A stretch of 64,000 nucleotides of DNA, taken from positions 1,237,501-1,301,500 of the forward strand of contig NC_014472.1 in assembly GCF_000153165.2 (NCBI RefSeq). The letters are read 5' to 3'. This DNA is from Maribacter sp. HTCC2170 (GTDB lineage Bacteria > Bacteroidota > Bacteroidia > Flavobacteriales > Flavobacteriaceae). Position 1 is the stretch's first letter; every line of letters starts with the position of its first letter. Shown in pieces: positions 36,355 through 45,866 of the stretch. Position numbers and translations under genes: made by a program. The notes under the pieces are model-generated. The model worked only from the letters and a program-made list of their open reading frames with translations. It ran no database searches and was not told where the DNA came from.

Positions 36355-39273
36355 ATGCCGTTTTTCCAAAAAAGGATAGTGTACATTGCATTTTTTGCTA
36401 TATCAATTACATTCCTTTCATGTGGAGATTCTAACCAATACTCAGAACCACTTCCTAGAACCGTTGATTTCAATTTCCACATTCGACCTATTTTGGTGCA
36501 GAATTGCTATTTATGTCATGGTCCAGATCCAAGCAGTAGAAAAGCTGAATTAAGGCTTGATACATACGAAGGGGCTACAGCAAAGTTGAAAGATGGCGGT
36601 TATGCAATAATACCTGGAAAACCCTCAAAAAGTCAATTAATCTATCGTGTAAACCATAAGGAGGAGGACCAAATAATGCCTCCACCAGAAACCAATCATA
36701 AACTTACTGGTCGTGAAAAGGCACTTTTAGAAAAATGGATTGACCAAGGGGCAGAATGGAAAAAACACTGGGCTTTTATCACCCCTATAGAATCAAAACC
36801 CAATACTGAAAACAATAATTTAGATGCTTGGATCGATCAGCGTCTTATCGAGAAAAGCCTTGAAAAGGTACCCGAGGCAAATAAGAATTCCCTTATAAGA
36901 AGAGCCTCATTTCTTCTTACGGGACTTCCTCCTACTCCCAAAAAAATTGAGGAATTCCTTTCTGACGATTCTGAAGATGCCTATGAGAAGTTAGTTGATC
37001 ATTACCTAAATTCCCCAGAATTTGGTGAGCGCTGGGCCAGACATTGGATGGATCTTGTTCGTTATGCAGAAACCAAAGGGCATGAATTTGATTATACCAT
37101 CACAGGTGCCTGGAAATACCGTGACTACCTAATTAGGGCTTTTAATGATGATTTACCTTATGACCAATTGGTAAAAGAACATCTCGCTGGCGATTTACTA
37201 AAAACGCAACGTTATCAAAAAGAAACAGGGATATCAGAATCACAATTGGGCACTGTATTTTATACAATGGGAGAAGGTACTCATAGTCCTGTAGATATAA
37301 AACAGGATGAAGCAGATAGAATAGATAATATTATTGATGTTACGACAAAAACTTTTCAAGGGCTAACTGTCTCCTGCGCAAAATGCCATGATCACAAGTT
37401 CGACCCCATTTTGGCAGAAGATTATTATGGTCTTTATGGCATTATGGAAAGTACCAGGTTTTCACCTTTGTCCGGGGAACACTCTTTAAACAAAATTCAG
37501 ACTATTAAGGAAATTGAGGGCATTGAGAAATATATGCAAAATATCATTTCTGACAAATGGGGAAAATCAGTTTTTCAAGAAGCCAAAAAAACGTCTCCAA
37601 AAACTGAGCCCACATCTCTTGAGTACAATGTAATTGGGGATTTCAGAAACTCTGATTTAGATGAATGGATATCAAACGGGGTCGCCTTTGGGGGAAAATC
37701 AACATTAGGAAAACCTGCCCTTAACAGAACAGGAAAATTAATTGGTCTTGAAGAAGGCAAAGCCTCCAGCAAATTCTATGACACAGAAATTTTCGGAATA
37801 CTTAGGTCTAAAAATTTCATACTAGACCAAAATTTCATAGGGGTTAGAGCGAAAGGTAAGGAAAGTACAATTCGCATTATCATTGACAATTTTCAATTGA
37901 TCCAAAACCCCATTTATGGGAACCTATCAAAAAATATAAACAACAACAATTGGGATAATTACGTATTTGACATTTCGCCTTGGAAAGGTCATAAGGCTTA
38001 TATCGAAATTGTACCAGGAGGTTATGGCTCTCATAATTATAAACTTCCCAAAGGTGCTTTTGTCGAGGCACAATACGCTATTGCTTATAATGATACATGG
38101 CCAAATGATATAAAAAATCAAAATCCAGAAACACAAATTAGTGGCATAAATACCCTTTTAAGAACTGGGGGTTTAACGTCACTATTTCCTGAATTGATTT
38201 CCTCTTTAGATAGTATTCAATTATTGACAAAAAAATTAAAAGACAGTACATTCTATTATGGTGTCGTTGATGGTATTGGTGTAAACTCCCCTATTTTTAA
38301 TCGAGGGAGTTATCAAGAACCTTCGGAAGATAGTATTCCAAGAAGTTTCTTATCTGCTTTACCCTTTGGAGACAAAGCCTTTAAATCCAGCGGAAGTGGA
38401 AGGTTAGAACTAGCAGATGCCATTGCGAACAATAAAAACCCTCTTACTTCTAGGGTTATGGTAAATCGTATTTGGCATCACCTTTTCGGTCGAGGTTTGG
38501 TTGAGACAGTTGATAATTTTGGATTACAAGGCAAGCTCCCTTCCCACCCTAAACTATTGGATCATTTGGCGGTCAAATTTCAAAACGAAGGTTGGTCGAT
38601 CAAAAACATAATACGCTATATCGTTACTTCAGAAACCTTTAAAAGAACTACACAACGAGATAATTTATTGATTGATCAAGATCCCGAAAATATTTATTTG
38701 GCGTCATTTCCAATTCGGCGACTTGAAGCTGAAGCAATTCGTGACGGAATGCTAGCAGTTACTCAAAGCCTGGATTCAACACATTTTGGCCCGCCCGTGG
38801 CAACTTATCTTACAGATTTCATGCAGGGAAGAGGAAGACCCAAAACATCAGGACCTTTAGATGGAAATGGCCGAAGAAGTATATATATGGAAGTTAGGCG
38901 AAACTTTTTGGAACCAATGATGACAACATTTGATCGCCCTATTCCCTTTAGTACTTTTGGAAAACGCAATGTTTCCAATGTTCCTTCACAATCTTTGATT
39001 ATCATGAACGACCCTTTTGTCGCTCAACAGGCAGAAGTCCTGGCAACAAAACTACTTGCTCAAAAAGATTTCTCATTTGAACAAAAAATTGAATGGATCT
39101 ATATGCGTACATTTTCTAGATTACCATCAAAGACCGAAGTAACCAAGGCAAATGAGTTTATAATAACCTTAAGGCAAATAAAATCCGATACCGAATTAGA
39201 TGATGAAGTTTTGATTTGGAAAGAATTTTGTCATAGCCTATTCAATTTAAAAGAATTTATATACCTGATATAA
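36355..39273 (+). CDS. PSCyt1-DUF1549-DUF1553 planctomycete-type cytochrome lipoprotein
   Basis: The 972-aa lipoprotein (lipobox FLSCGD, Cys23) has a c-type heme site CYLCH (C51-x2-C54-H55) with PSCyt1 context (RPILVQNCYLCHGPDP, RKAELRLDTYEGA, LIYRVNHKEEDQIMPPPE). DUF1549 follows with RRASFLLTGLPPTP, FGERWARHWMDLVRYAET and a second CAKCH motif. A middle carbohydrate-binding-like insert (~430-590) separates it from DUF1553 at the C-terminus (NPLTSRVMVNRIWHHLFGRGLV). The family is abundant in Planctomycetes and Verrucomicrobia and is suspected in polymer breakdown; no activity is established. It overlaps the DUF1501 gene by 1 bp. Confidence 0.92.
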   Translation: MPFFQKRIVYIAFFAISITFLSCGDSNQYSEPLPRTVDFNFHIRPILVQNCYLCHGPDPSSRKAELRLDTYEGATAKLKDGGYAIIPGKPSKSQLIYRVNHKEEDQIMPPPETNHKLTGREKALLEKWIDQGAEWKKHWAFITPIESKPNTENNNLDAWIDQRLIEKSLEKVPEANKNSLIRRASFLLTGLPPTPKKIEEFLSDDSEDAYEKLVDHYLNSPEFGERWARHWMDLVRYAETKGHEFDYTITGAWKYRDYLIRAFNDDLPYDQLVKEHLAGDLLKTQRYQKETGISESQLGTVFYTMGEGTHSPVDIKQDEADRIDNIIDVTTKTFQGLTVSCAKCHDHKFDPILAEDYYGLYGIMESTRFSPLSGEHSLNKIQTIKEIEGIEKYMQNIISDKWGKSVFQEAKKTSPKTEPTSLEYNVIGDFRNSDLDEWISNGVAFGGKSTLGKPALNRTGKLIGLEEGKASSKFYDTEIFGILRSKNFILDQNFIGVRAKGKESTIRIIIDNFQLIQNPIYGNLSKNINNNNWDNYVFDISPWKGHKAYIEIVPGGYGSHNYKLPKGAFVEAQYAIAYNDTWPNDIKNQNPETQISGINTLLRTGGLTSLFPELISSLDSIQLLTKKLKDSTFYYGVVDGIGVNSPIFNRGSYQEPSEDSIPRSFLSALPFGDKAFKSSGSGRLELADAIANNKNPLTSRVMVNRIWHHLFGRGLVETVDNFGLQGKLPSHPKLLDHLAVKFQNEGWSIKNIIRYIVTSETFKRTTQRDNLLIDQDPENIYLASFPIRRLEAEAIRDGMLAVTQSLDSTHFGPPVATYLTDFMQGRGRPKTSGPLDGNGRRSIYMEVRRNFLEPMMTTFDRPIPFSTFGKRNVSNVPSQSLIIMNDPFVAQQAEVLATKLLAQKDFSFEQKIEWIYMRTFSRLPSKTEVTKANEFIITLRQIKSDTELDDEVLIWKEFCHSLFNLKEFIYLI

Positions 39274-40718
39274 TGAGCAAGTATCACAATTTTATGCGAC
39301 GACCACTTTCACGTCGCGAAATGTTGGGAATATGTAAAGGGGGGTTTGGCTCTTTAGCATTTATGGGTCTGTTTGGTGCTCTGCCCTTTGGTTGTGAGCG
39401 ACCTAAAAACCTTGCATCTGACTCAACACTATATTTAGGGCCACATTATTTGCCAAAAGCAAAAAACGTCATCTTTCTTTATATGGATGGTGGAGTCTCG
39501 CAGGTAGATTCTTTTGACCCCAAACCAAGACTGGCAAAAGAGAATGGTGAGGATCCCCGCGCCAAGTTCAAAGTTGATGCCACACAATTTGATAATGTGG
39601 GCAAAATTTTGAAAAGTCCATGGGAATTTGAGCAGTACGGAGAATGTGGCATGCCGGTTAGTGACCTCTTTCCGCATATTGCTTCGTGTGCAGACGATAT
39701 TGCCTTGATTAGATCAATGGTGTCAAATTTTCCAGAACATACGAATGCAAATTATTTTCTTCACACAGGAAGCGGAATTCAAGGAAGACCAAGTATGGGT
39801 TCTTGGCTGACCTATGGTCTTGGAAGTGAAAACAAAAATATACCCGGATATGTAGTGCTCGATGGTGGGCTTATTCCACCGGGTGGGCTAGATAACTTTA
39901 AAAATGGATTTTTACCAGCTTCTTATCAAGCATCTATTTTAAAGGCAGGTGCTGAACCCGTGGCCAATATTAAGCCTCGGGAGACCATTCAAAATCTTCA
40001 AGAGGAAAAATTAGGGTTCATTAAGCAATTGGATGAAACCCTTATTGGCAAAATGGGAGAAGTAGATGCCGTAGAATCGGCAATTTCTAACTATGAACTC
40101 GCCTATAAAATGCAATCCTCAATTCCCGAATTAACTGAGTTTAAAGAAGAATCGAAAGCAACAAAAAAATTATACGGCATGGATTCTGACGACCCCCACA
40201 CTAGAGGTTATGCTGCGCAGTGTTTGCTTGCCAGAAGATTGGTAGAGCGTGGAGTTCGGTTTATAGAACTTACCTGTCCCAATGTTGGAGCAGATAGATG
40301 GGATCAGCATAGTAACCTTAAAAGTGGCCATGAAGCAAATGCCCATGCTGTTGACCAACCCATAGCAGGGCTTTTAAAAGATCTTAAATCTAGAGGTTTG
40401 TTAGAAGAAACTCTGGTGGTATGGACCGGCGAATTTGGAAGAACACCTTTTGCGCAAGGTTCTGACGGTCGGGACCACAACCCTTCAGCATTCAGCATGT
40501 GGCTGGCAGGAGCCGGGATCAAAGGAGGAACCATATTTGGAAGAACAGATGATTATGGATATCGCGTTATAGAAAACGAAGTGACAGTACACGACCTTCA
40601 TGCCACAATACTACATTTATTGGGTATAAACCACGAACAACTTACCTTCCGATTTGGCGGTAGGGATATGCGCTTGACAGATGTACACGGCCATATTATA
40701 AAAGATATTTTAGCTTAA
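39273..40718 (+). CDS. DUF1501 protein with Tat-like signal (planctomycete cassette)
   Basis: The 481-aa protein has a twin-arginine N-terminus (LSRREMLGICKGGFG) ending in a possible lipobox (LPFGCERP). The DUF1501 body has FLYMDGGVSQVDSFDPKP, VWTGEFGRTPFAQGSDGRDH and AGAGIKGGTIFGRTDDYG, resembling the alkaline phosphatase/sulfatase superfamily. It is invariably paired with DUF1549/DUF1553 proteins, and here the stop and start codons overlap. Unlike the DUF1501 protein at 2 kb it has no T9SS domain. Confidence 0.92.
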   Translation: MSKYHNFMRRPLSRREMLGICKGGFGSLAFMGLFGALPFGCERPKNLASDSTLYLGPHYLPKAKNVIFLYMDGGVSQVDSFDPKPRLAKENGEDPRAKFKVDATQFDNVGKILKSPWEFEQYGECGMPVSDLFPHIASCADDIALIRSMVSNFPEHTNANYFLHTGSGIQGRPSMGSWLTYGLGSENKNIPGYVVLDGGLIPPGGLDNFKNGFLPASYQASILKAGAEPVANIKPRETIQNLQEEKLGFIKQLDETLIGKMGEVDAVESAISNYELAYKMQSSIPELTEFKEESKATKKLYGMDSDDPHTRGYAAQCLLARRLVERGVRFIELTCPNVGADRWDQHSNLKSGHEANAHAVDQPIAGLLKDLKSRGLLEETLVVWTGEFGRTPFAQGSDGRDHNPSAFSMWLAGAGIKGGTIFGRTDDYGYRVIENEVTVHDLHATILHLLGINHEQLTFRFGGRDMRLTDVHGHIIKDILA

Positions 40719-40735
40719 TTCAACACATGCACTTT

Positions 40736-41647
40736 ATGAAACTATTTTCAAAAGCTCTTTTATTATTAATGTTACCACTAGCGCTTTTCGGTCAAAAAAG
40801 CCAACAGGACACTAAACATTCCTTTTTTATTGCAGGACCACAATTTACCGGTGTCATAGGTGAAGAGAACCAAGTAATATGGGATTCTCAAAAACCCGGA
40901 GCTAGGGATGGCTATGTACTTAAAAATGGTAACGTTCTAATTTGTTGGGCCGACGAAGTCCGCGAATATGATTCAAATAAAAAAGTAATCTTCAACTATC
41001 ATCGAAAAGAAGAATCAATGGAATTGGGCACGGCTATCCGGCTTCGAAATGGCAATACGATGATAACGGAATCTGGGAACAATCCAAGAATCATCGAAGT
41101 AAATAAGAAAGGTGTTATAGTTGAAACAGTGCCTCTCTTACCAGAAACAGATAATGTTCATATGCAGACACGAATGGCTCGTAAACTTAAAAATGGAAAT
41201 TACCTTGTTCCCCATTTATTGGCTTTTACCGTTAAAGAATATACCCCACAAGGAAAAGTCATTCAAGAGTTCAAAACAGATGTTTCTAGTTTAGGTGGCA
41301 GGGAAGCTGAAAACTGGCCTTTTACTGCAATTCGACTAAAAAATGGAAACACCTTGATCACATTGACCCATGGAAACAAAGTTGTAGAAATGGATGCCGC
41401 TGGAAATATAGTTTGGAAAATTTCCAATGAAGATTTTAAAGGCAACCCATTAGTGGATCCCTGCGGAGCCCAAAGGTTACCAAATGGGAATACTGTGATT
41501 GCCAGTTATGGCGCAAGAAATGGAATAAAACTAATTGAGGTTGATAGAACAAAAAATGTAATATGGAAATATGAGGGAAACAATGCTCATCATTTTCAAA
41601 TATTAACTACTAGTGGAAAACCTGTTAAAGGAAAACCGTTGAAATAA
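40736..41647 (+). CDS. Exported PQQ-like beta-propeller protein
   Basis: The 303-aa protein has a signal peptide (LLLLMLPLALFGQ). It consists of recurring blades of the form RLKNGNTLI and KLKNGNYLVP with aromatic positions, e.g. LGTAIRLRNGNTMITE and GAQRLPNGNTVIASYG, giving a beta-propeller of about six blades. It is probably a binding or scaffold protein for the cassette. An ATG at 40727 adds three residues. It starts 17 bp after the DUF1501 gene. Confidence 0.82.
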   Translation: MKLFSKALLLLMLPLALFGQKSQQDTKHSFFIAGPQFTGVIGEENQVIWDSQKPGARDGYVLKNGNVLICWADEVREYDSNKKVIFNYHRKEESMELGTAIRLRNGNTMITESGNNPRIIEVNKKGVIVETVPLLPETDNVHMQTRMARKLKNGNYLVPHLLAFTVKEYTPQGKVIQEFKTDVSSLGGREAENWPFTAIRLKNGNTLITLTHGNKVVEMDAAGNIVWKISNEDFKGNPLVDPCGAQRLPNGNTVIASYGARNGIKLIEVDRTKNVIWKYEGNNAHHFQILTTSGKPVKGKPLK

Positions 41648-41659
41648 ACTAGTACAAAA

Positions 41660-43066
41660 ATGAGTTTTCTTATAAACAGCGGAATGGGTGAAAATCTTCC
41701 TGATATTATCACTTTTTTTGGCAGATTCCATCCAATTGTAGTTCATCTTCCCATTGGCTTTCTGCTACTTGCGATTTTAGCTCAGTTTTCTACCAAATGG
41801 CCAAAGTTCAGCCCTCTTAAAGCCTTTGTTTCACATTTATGGGGTTTGGGAGCGTTAAGTGCTCTTCTAGCAGTGGTTTTTGGCTATATGTTATCGCTTA
41901 GTGGAGATTACGATGAAGAAACTTTGTTTTTACATAAATGGAGTGGAGTTGTAGTTCTAATAACTTCGTTATTGATGTTCTTTCTTTCAAAGAAATACGA
42001 AAACTTTAATAAAATAATCCTTTCTGGGCTTGTTGTATTTCTATTTGGGACGTTGACTTATACGGGACATTTAGGTGGTAATCTTACACATGGGTCCACC
42101 TATTTGCTTGAATATGCGCCAAACCCTGTAAGAGAATTGGCTGGTCTCCCTCCAAAGGCAATACCACGAAAAAAGGTTACCACATTAGATTCTGCAGATG
42201 TTTTTCTTGACATTGTCCAACCAATTCTAGACAAAAAATGCGTTAGCTGTCATAATGATAGTAAGAAGAAAGGTGACCTGCTATTAACATCTCATCAATT
42301 AATTATAAAAGGTGGTGAAAATGGAGATATTGTTATTCCTGGCAATACAGAATCAAGCGAACTTTTTAGAAGAATCACATTGCCTGAAGAACATAAAGAG
42401 TTTATGCCTACAGAAGGCAAAAGACCATTATCAGAAACCGAGGTAGAGCTTTTGGAATGGTGGATTGAGCATGGCGCACTATCAAATGGCATAGTGACTC
42501 AACTGAACCCTGAAAAAGAAACTTTAGCTACCATTAATAGTTATTTGGGTCTAGACAAGAACAATATATTTAATAAAGTGGTTCTTCCTCCAAAAAAAGA
42601 ATTGTTGGATTCTCTAAAACAAAGTGGTTTTGTTTTTAATCGACTCATGAGAGACAACCACTATTTAGAGGCCAACTTTAGTCTAAGTGAAAATGCAATT
42701 TCAAATTCAATTATTGATTCGCTTCTTCAACTAAAGGATCAATTGGTATGGTTGAATTTAAGTAATGTAAATCTAAAAGATGCCCACCTGCAAAAAATAG
42801 GGGAACTTGAGAATCTTGTAAAGCTTGACCTCAGCAGAAATGCTATATCAGATAATGGAATTGAGCACCTTTCCAAATTAATAAACCTTGAATCCTTAAA
42901 CTTGTATAATACTCAAGTTTCAGAAAAGGTATTTGACATTGTTTCGAAAATGACTCGCTTGAAGACGATTTACCTATGGAATACAAAAGTGAACGACTCC
43001 GTTTTGAAGCAATATCAATCCGAAAACAAAACGCTAAAAGTAATTTTCGAAAGAGATAGTTTGTGA
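41660..43066 (+). CDS. Membrane DUF2231-cytochrome c-LRR fusion
   Basis: The 468-aa protein starts with four to five transmembrane helices of the DUF2231 type (FHPIVVHLPIGFLLLAILAQ), then a PSCyt1-type heme domain with C194-x2-C197-H198 (KKCVSCHNDSKKKGDLLL, EFMPTEGKRPLSETEVELLE). The C-terminal ~150 residues are leucine-rich repeats (LDLSRNAISDNGIEHLSKL, LESLNLYNTQVSEKVF). The fusion links a membrane anchor, a redox domain and a binding domain. Its stop codon (43064-43066) overlaps the 3' end of the convergent tRNA-Arg gene. Confidence 0.85.
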   Translation: MSFLINSGMGENLPDIITFFGRFHPIVVHLPIGFLLLAILAQFSTKWPKFSPLKAFVSHLWGLGALSALLAVVFGYMLSLSGDYDEETLFLHKWSGVVVLITSLLMFFLSKKYENFNKIILSGLVVFLFGTLTYTGHLGGNLTHGSTYLLEYAPNPVRELAGLPPKAIPRKKVTTLDSADVFLDIVQPILDKKCVSCHNDSKKKGDLLLTSHQLIIKGGENGDIVIPGNTESSELFRRITLPEEHKEFMPTEGKRPLSETEVELLEWWIEHGALSNGIVTQLNPEKETLATINSYLGLDKNNIFNKVVLPPKKELLDSLKQSGFVFNRLMRDNHYLEANFSLSENAISNSIIDSLLQLKDQLVWLNLSNVNLKDAHLQKIGELENLVKLDLSRNAISDNGIEHLSKLINLESLNLYNTQVSEKVFDIVSKMTRLKTIYLWNTKVNDSVLKQYQSENKTLKVIFERDSL

Positions 43067-43135
43067 CCCCGGCAAGAATCGAACTTGCATCTAAAGTTTA
43101 GGAAACTTCTATTCTATCCATTGAACTACGGGGCC
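43064..43135 (-). tRNA. tRNA-Arg (anticodon CCT)
   Basis: The minus strand folds into a 72-nt cloverleaf: acceptor GGCCCCG/CGGGGTC, D arm GTTC/GAAT with loop AATGGATA, anticodon stem GAAGT/ACTTT with loop TTCCTAA (anticodon CCT), T arm GCAAG/CTTGC with loop TTCGATT, and discriminator A. CCA is not encoded. Its 3' end overlaps the stop codon of the DUF2231-LRR gene on the other strand. Confidence 0.95.
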
Positions 43136-43200
43136 AATTTTCCTTCGATAAAAAGAAAACAAAAATATGGTTTTTTAGCCAATGTGAAAAAATGGTGAGC

Positions 43201-44019
43201 TTATATTTTATTGGATTTTCTCTTAATAAAATCCAACAAAAGTGGAATAGCCGGATATACCATATTGTGACCATACCCATCCAATTCCATTAGTTCAATA
43301 TCTGGGTGTTGTACTACCTTCATCATTCTATAGAAATAGGCGTTCTCCTCATACCTGCCTAAAAGTTCCTTTTTTCGATTACCAGTAATTAATAACATAG
43401 GTGGAGAATCTTTTCGAACATGAAATAATGGGGCATATTCATCAATAATTGGTTGTTTTCCATCTATTCCACGCTCTTTACGCACCGTGAAATGAGTAAT
43501 AGTGTGTCCACTAAATGGAATAGAACCAGCAATACTATCGGCATCAACGCCATATTTTCCCAAATAACTTTTATCCATTGTCAACATACTTGCCAAATAG
43601 CCTCCTGCTGAGTGACCACTAACAAAAACTTTGTTTGGGTCGCCATTATAGTTTGAAATATTATTAATCGTCCATGCCACGGCGGCGGCGGCGTCTTCAA
43701 TATAGACAGGGTTCTTTACCTTGGGGTGTAATCTATAATTGACAGAAACTACAATAACTCCTTTCTCCTTCAGACCTTCAGGAATATTTTTGGATCCAAA
43801 CTCTAACCCTCCGCCATGAAACCAAACAACTGTAGACACATTTAAAGTGTCCTTAGGAAAATACACATCAAGTTTACAGCGGTCTTTTAAATAAGCATCC
43901 TTCTCTTGAACCTCTTGACTGTAGTATGCTAAGTTTTCGTCAAATTGATAGTCACTTTGTGCTAATGAAGGTATTGCGCTTAAAAAAACGTACACCAACA
44001 TCAGAATAATATTTCTCAT
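43201..44019 (-). CDS. Exported alpha/beta-hydrolase (BD-FAE/esterase-like)
   Basis: The 272-aa protein has a signal peptide (FLSAIPSLAQ). The serine nucleophile lies in GHSAGG (Ser137), with the oxyanion motif HGGG (68-71), an NYRLHP segment and a late His (DGYGHNMVYP). This is the carboxylesterase/kynurenine-formamidase-like branch and would hydrolyse an ester or formamide in the periplasm. It is the last gene of the seven-gene operon, 6 bp after the second RidA gene, so it probably acts on the same substrate family. Confidence 0.88.
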   Translation of the reverse strand: MRNIILMLVYVFLSAIPSLAQSDYQFDENLAYYSQEVQEKDAYLKDRCKLDVYFPKDTLNVSTVVWFHGGGLEFGSKNIPEGLKEKGVIVVSVNYRLHPKVKNPVYIEDAAAAVAWTINNISNYNGDPNKVFVSGHSAGGYLASMLTMDKSYLGKYGVDADSIAGSIPFSGHTITHFTVRKERGIDGKQPIIDEYAPLFHVRKDSPPMLLITGNRKKELLGRYEENAYFYRMMKVVQHPDIELMELDGYGHNMVYPAIPLLLDFIKRKSNKI

Positions 44020-44025
44020 AAAAAA

Positions 44026-44607
44026 TTAGTCCTCAAAAATTTCAACAATCATTTCTATTTCAACCGCAATATTACTGGGCAAAGACCCCATACCTACAGC
44101 AGCACGTGCATGTTTTCCTCGCTCACCAAAAACTTCTACCATTAAATCAGAATACCCATTGACCACTTTAGGGTGATCTTTAAAATCAGGAATGGAATTT
44201 ACCATGCCTTTTACTTTGACAATACGCTTGACCTTGTTAAGGTTTCCGAGCTCAGCTTTAAGTACAGATAGTTGATTTACCCCAGTTAACCTAGCCGCTT
44301 CATATCCCTGTTCTATGGTTAAATCCGCTCCCAATTTTCCAGTAATATTTTGCCCGTCTACTTTGCGGGGTCCTTTCCCTGCCAAAAAAATAAGGTTCCC
44401 TGTTCGTACAGCATTTACATAGTTGGCCACAGGAGCGGAGGGGGTACTTAATTCTAATCCCAATTCCTGTAATTTAGCTTCCGGGTTATAACTTGCTTCT
44501 GCCCTTTCAATAAGGTCTTCTTCCGTATCAATGTCATGTTTCTTTTCTTGTTCAAAGTTACAGGACATTAAAACCAAAAAAATAAATCCTAAAAATATCT
44601 TTCCCAT
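44026..44607 (-). CDS. RidA-family imine deaminase, lipoprotein form
   Basis: The 193-aa protein has a lipobox (FLVLMSCNFE, Cys16) and an acidic linker, then a complete RidA domain (residues ~42-192) with AGKGPRKVDGQNITGKLG and the catalytic-type Arg168 and Glu183 (HARAAVGMGSLPSN, VEIEMIVE). RidA proteins hydrolyse reactive enamines/imines released by PLP enzymes and are normally cytoplasmic. A membrane-anchored RidA next to an exported PLP lyase suggests imine hydrolysis outside the cytoplasm. Confidence 0.9.
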   Translation of the reverse strand: MGKIFLGFIFLVLMSCNFEQEKKHDIDTEEDLIERAEASYNPEAKLQELGLELSTPSAPVANYVNAVRTGNLIFLAGKGPRKVDGQNITGKLGADLTIEQGYEAARLTGVNQLSVLKAELGNLNKVKRIVKVKGMVNSIPDFKDHPKVVNGYSDLMVEVFGERGKHARAAVGMGSLPSNIAVEIEMIVEIFED

Positions 44608-44629
44608 GAATTCTTAATTTATGTATTAA

Positions 44630-45844
44630 TTATGCGCTGGCTAAAATCTCTTTAACCCTTTGGGCTACAATTCTTTCCTGACCTGGTTCCATCATCCAGG
44701 TAGTTATTCCTACTGTTTCTTTATTCCCCACAGTTTCAATTGAGGGGTGACCTTCGCGAAGTTCTTTACGCATGTCATCTTTCGATATTTTAACGATATC
44801 CTCATTCCAACGAATTCGAAGACTTGGAACATGATTTGCATGTGGGGGTACATGAATCTCAGTCTCGACGCCTTTGACAGAACGGGCACTGTCGCTAATC
44901 AATTTTATTTGGCTTTCCCAAAGTTTCCATTCCTTTTCATGATCACGTGCTAAATAAAGCTCCAATGCCACCATCATCCCCAATACCTCCTCTTTATTAA
45001 CTTTCATTCCTCTCGCAATAGTTGTTCCTCTTGGTGGTGTATGTAAACGAGCTGCCTCTATGAAATTGCGATTACCCAACAACAACCCTGCACTTTGTGG
45101 TCCTCGAATACCCTTGCCACCTGAAAATGCTACCAAGTCAAAACCCAATTTGGTGAATTTGAATAGATTCTCAACTGGTGGAACGTCGGCAGCACAATCA
45201 ATAAATGTAGGTATACCATGTTTCTTAGCCAATGCTATAAATTCCTCCCATTTTATTTCACCCTGTTCAGTGTTGGCGTTCAAAAACCAAAGCAGCGCTG
45301 TTTTCTTATTTATGGCCTTCTCTAATTCTTTTGCTGTGGTCACCTGGACAATCTTAGCTCCCGTATTTGTTAAAGCATGGGTGTATCCTATATCATGTGC
45401 TTTTTGCACGATGACCTCATTTTTAAGTCCCGTGGTATCCGGAAGTTGAGCTACTTTCTTCTCATCCTTACCACACATTATTCCTGCTAATCCAATTGTC
45501 ATGGCTCCAAATGCCCCTGAGGAAACCGTTGCATATTCACAATTTAAAAGTTGCGCAATACGCTCGCCCACTTTGTCATGAAGTTCATCTAGATTTACAT
45601 ATTCCGTTGCACCATAAGTAATGGCAGAGGTAACTTCTTTATGCATCAGAGACCCAGTCATAGAAGTATATGTACCTGCAGCATTAATAAATGTTCGTAA
45701 TCCCAATTCCTTAAAAAAATCTCTTGCCAAAGGTATTGAAGAAGATTTTTCAATGGCTTTCGCAGATAACAAACTTGGGGCCATAATTCCACTAACTAGT
45801 GGGAGTGTCGATAATGTTTTTAGTGCTTTTCTTCTACTGCTCAT
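44630..45844 (-). CDS. Tat-exported SelA/DgaE-like PLP ammonia-lyase
   Basis: The 404-aa fold-type I PLP enzyme has the PLP lysine Lys244 in SGGKGIRGPQSAGLLLG, Asp216 in TFIDCAAD, and the family block LHTPPRGTTIARGMKVNKEE. It resembles D-glucosaminate-6-phosphate ammonia-lyase (DgaE) and related SelA-like lyases more than selenocysteine synthase. The N-terminus SSRRKALKTLSTLPLVSGIM is Tat-like and ends near LLSAKA. Tat export would allow the cofactor to be loaded first. Two RidA genes flank it with 22-bp gaps, fitting release of an enamine product. Confidence 0.9.
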   Translation of the reverse strand: MSSRRKALKTLSTLPLVSGIMAPSLLSAKAIEKSSSIPLARDFFKELGLRTFINAAGTYTSMTGSLMHKEVTSAITYGATEYVNLDELHDKVGERIAQLLNCEYATVSSGAFGAMTIGLAGIMCGKDEKKVAQLPDTTGLKNEVIVQKAHDIGYTHALTNTGAKIVQVTTAKELEKAINKKTALLWFLNANTEQGEIKWEEFIALAKKHGIPTFIDCAADVPPVENLFKFTKLGFDLVAFSGGKGIRGPQSAGLLLGNRNFIEAARLHTPPRGTTIARGMKVNKEEVLGMMVALELYLARDHEKEWKLWESQIKLISDSARSVKGVETEIHVPPHANHVPSLRIRWNEDIVKISKDDMRKELREGHPSIETVGNKETVGITTWMMEPGQERIVAQRVKEILASA

Positions 45845-45866
45845 GATTTTTGTTTTATTGAGTTAA

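Noticed and set aside
36355-43135. tRNA-linked integrative element carrying the cytochrome cassette
   Set aside because: No integrase and no duplicated tRNA end was seen in the window; kept only as a low-interest observation.
45060-45449. 129-aa plus-strand open frame
   Set aside because: Antisense shadow of the conserved core of the DgaE-like PLP lyase.
44630-45844. Selenocysteine synthase (SelA) as the identity of the PLP gene
   Set aside because: The active-site block matches DgaE-like lyases, the protein has an export signal, and no selenium genes (selB, selC, selD) are nearby.
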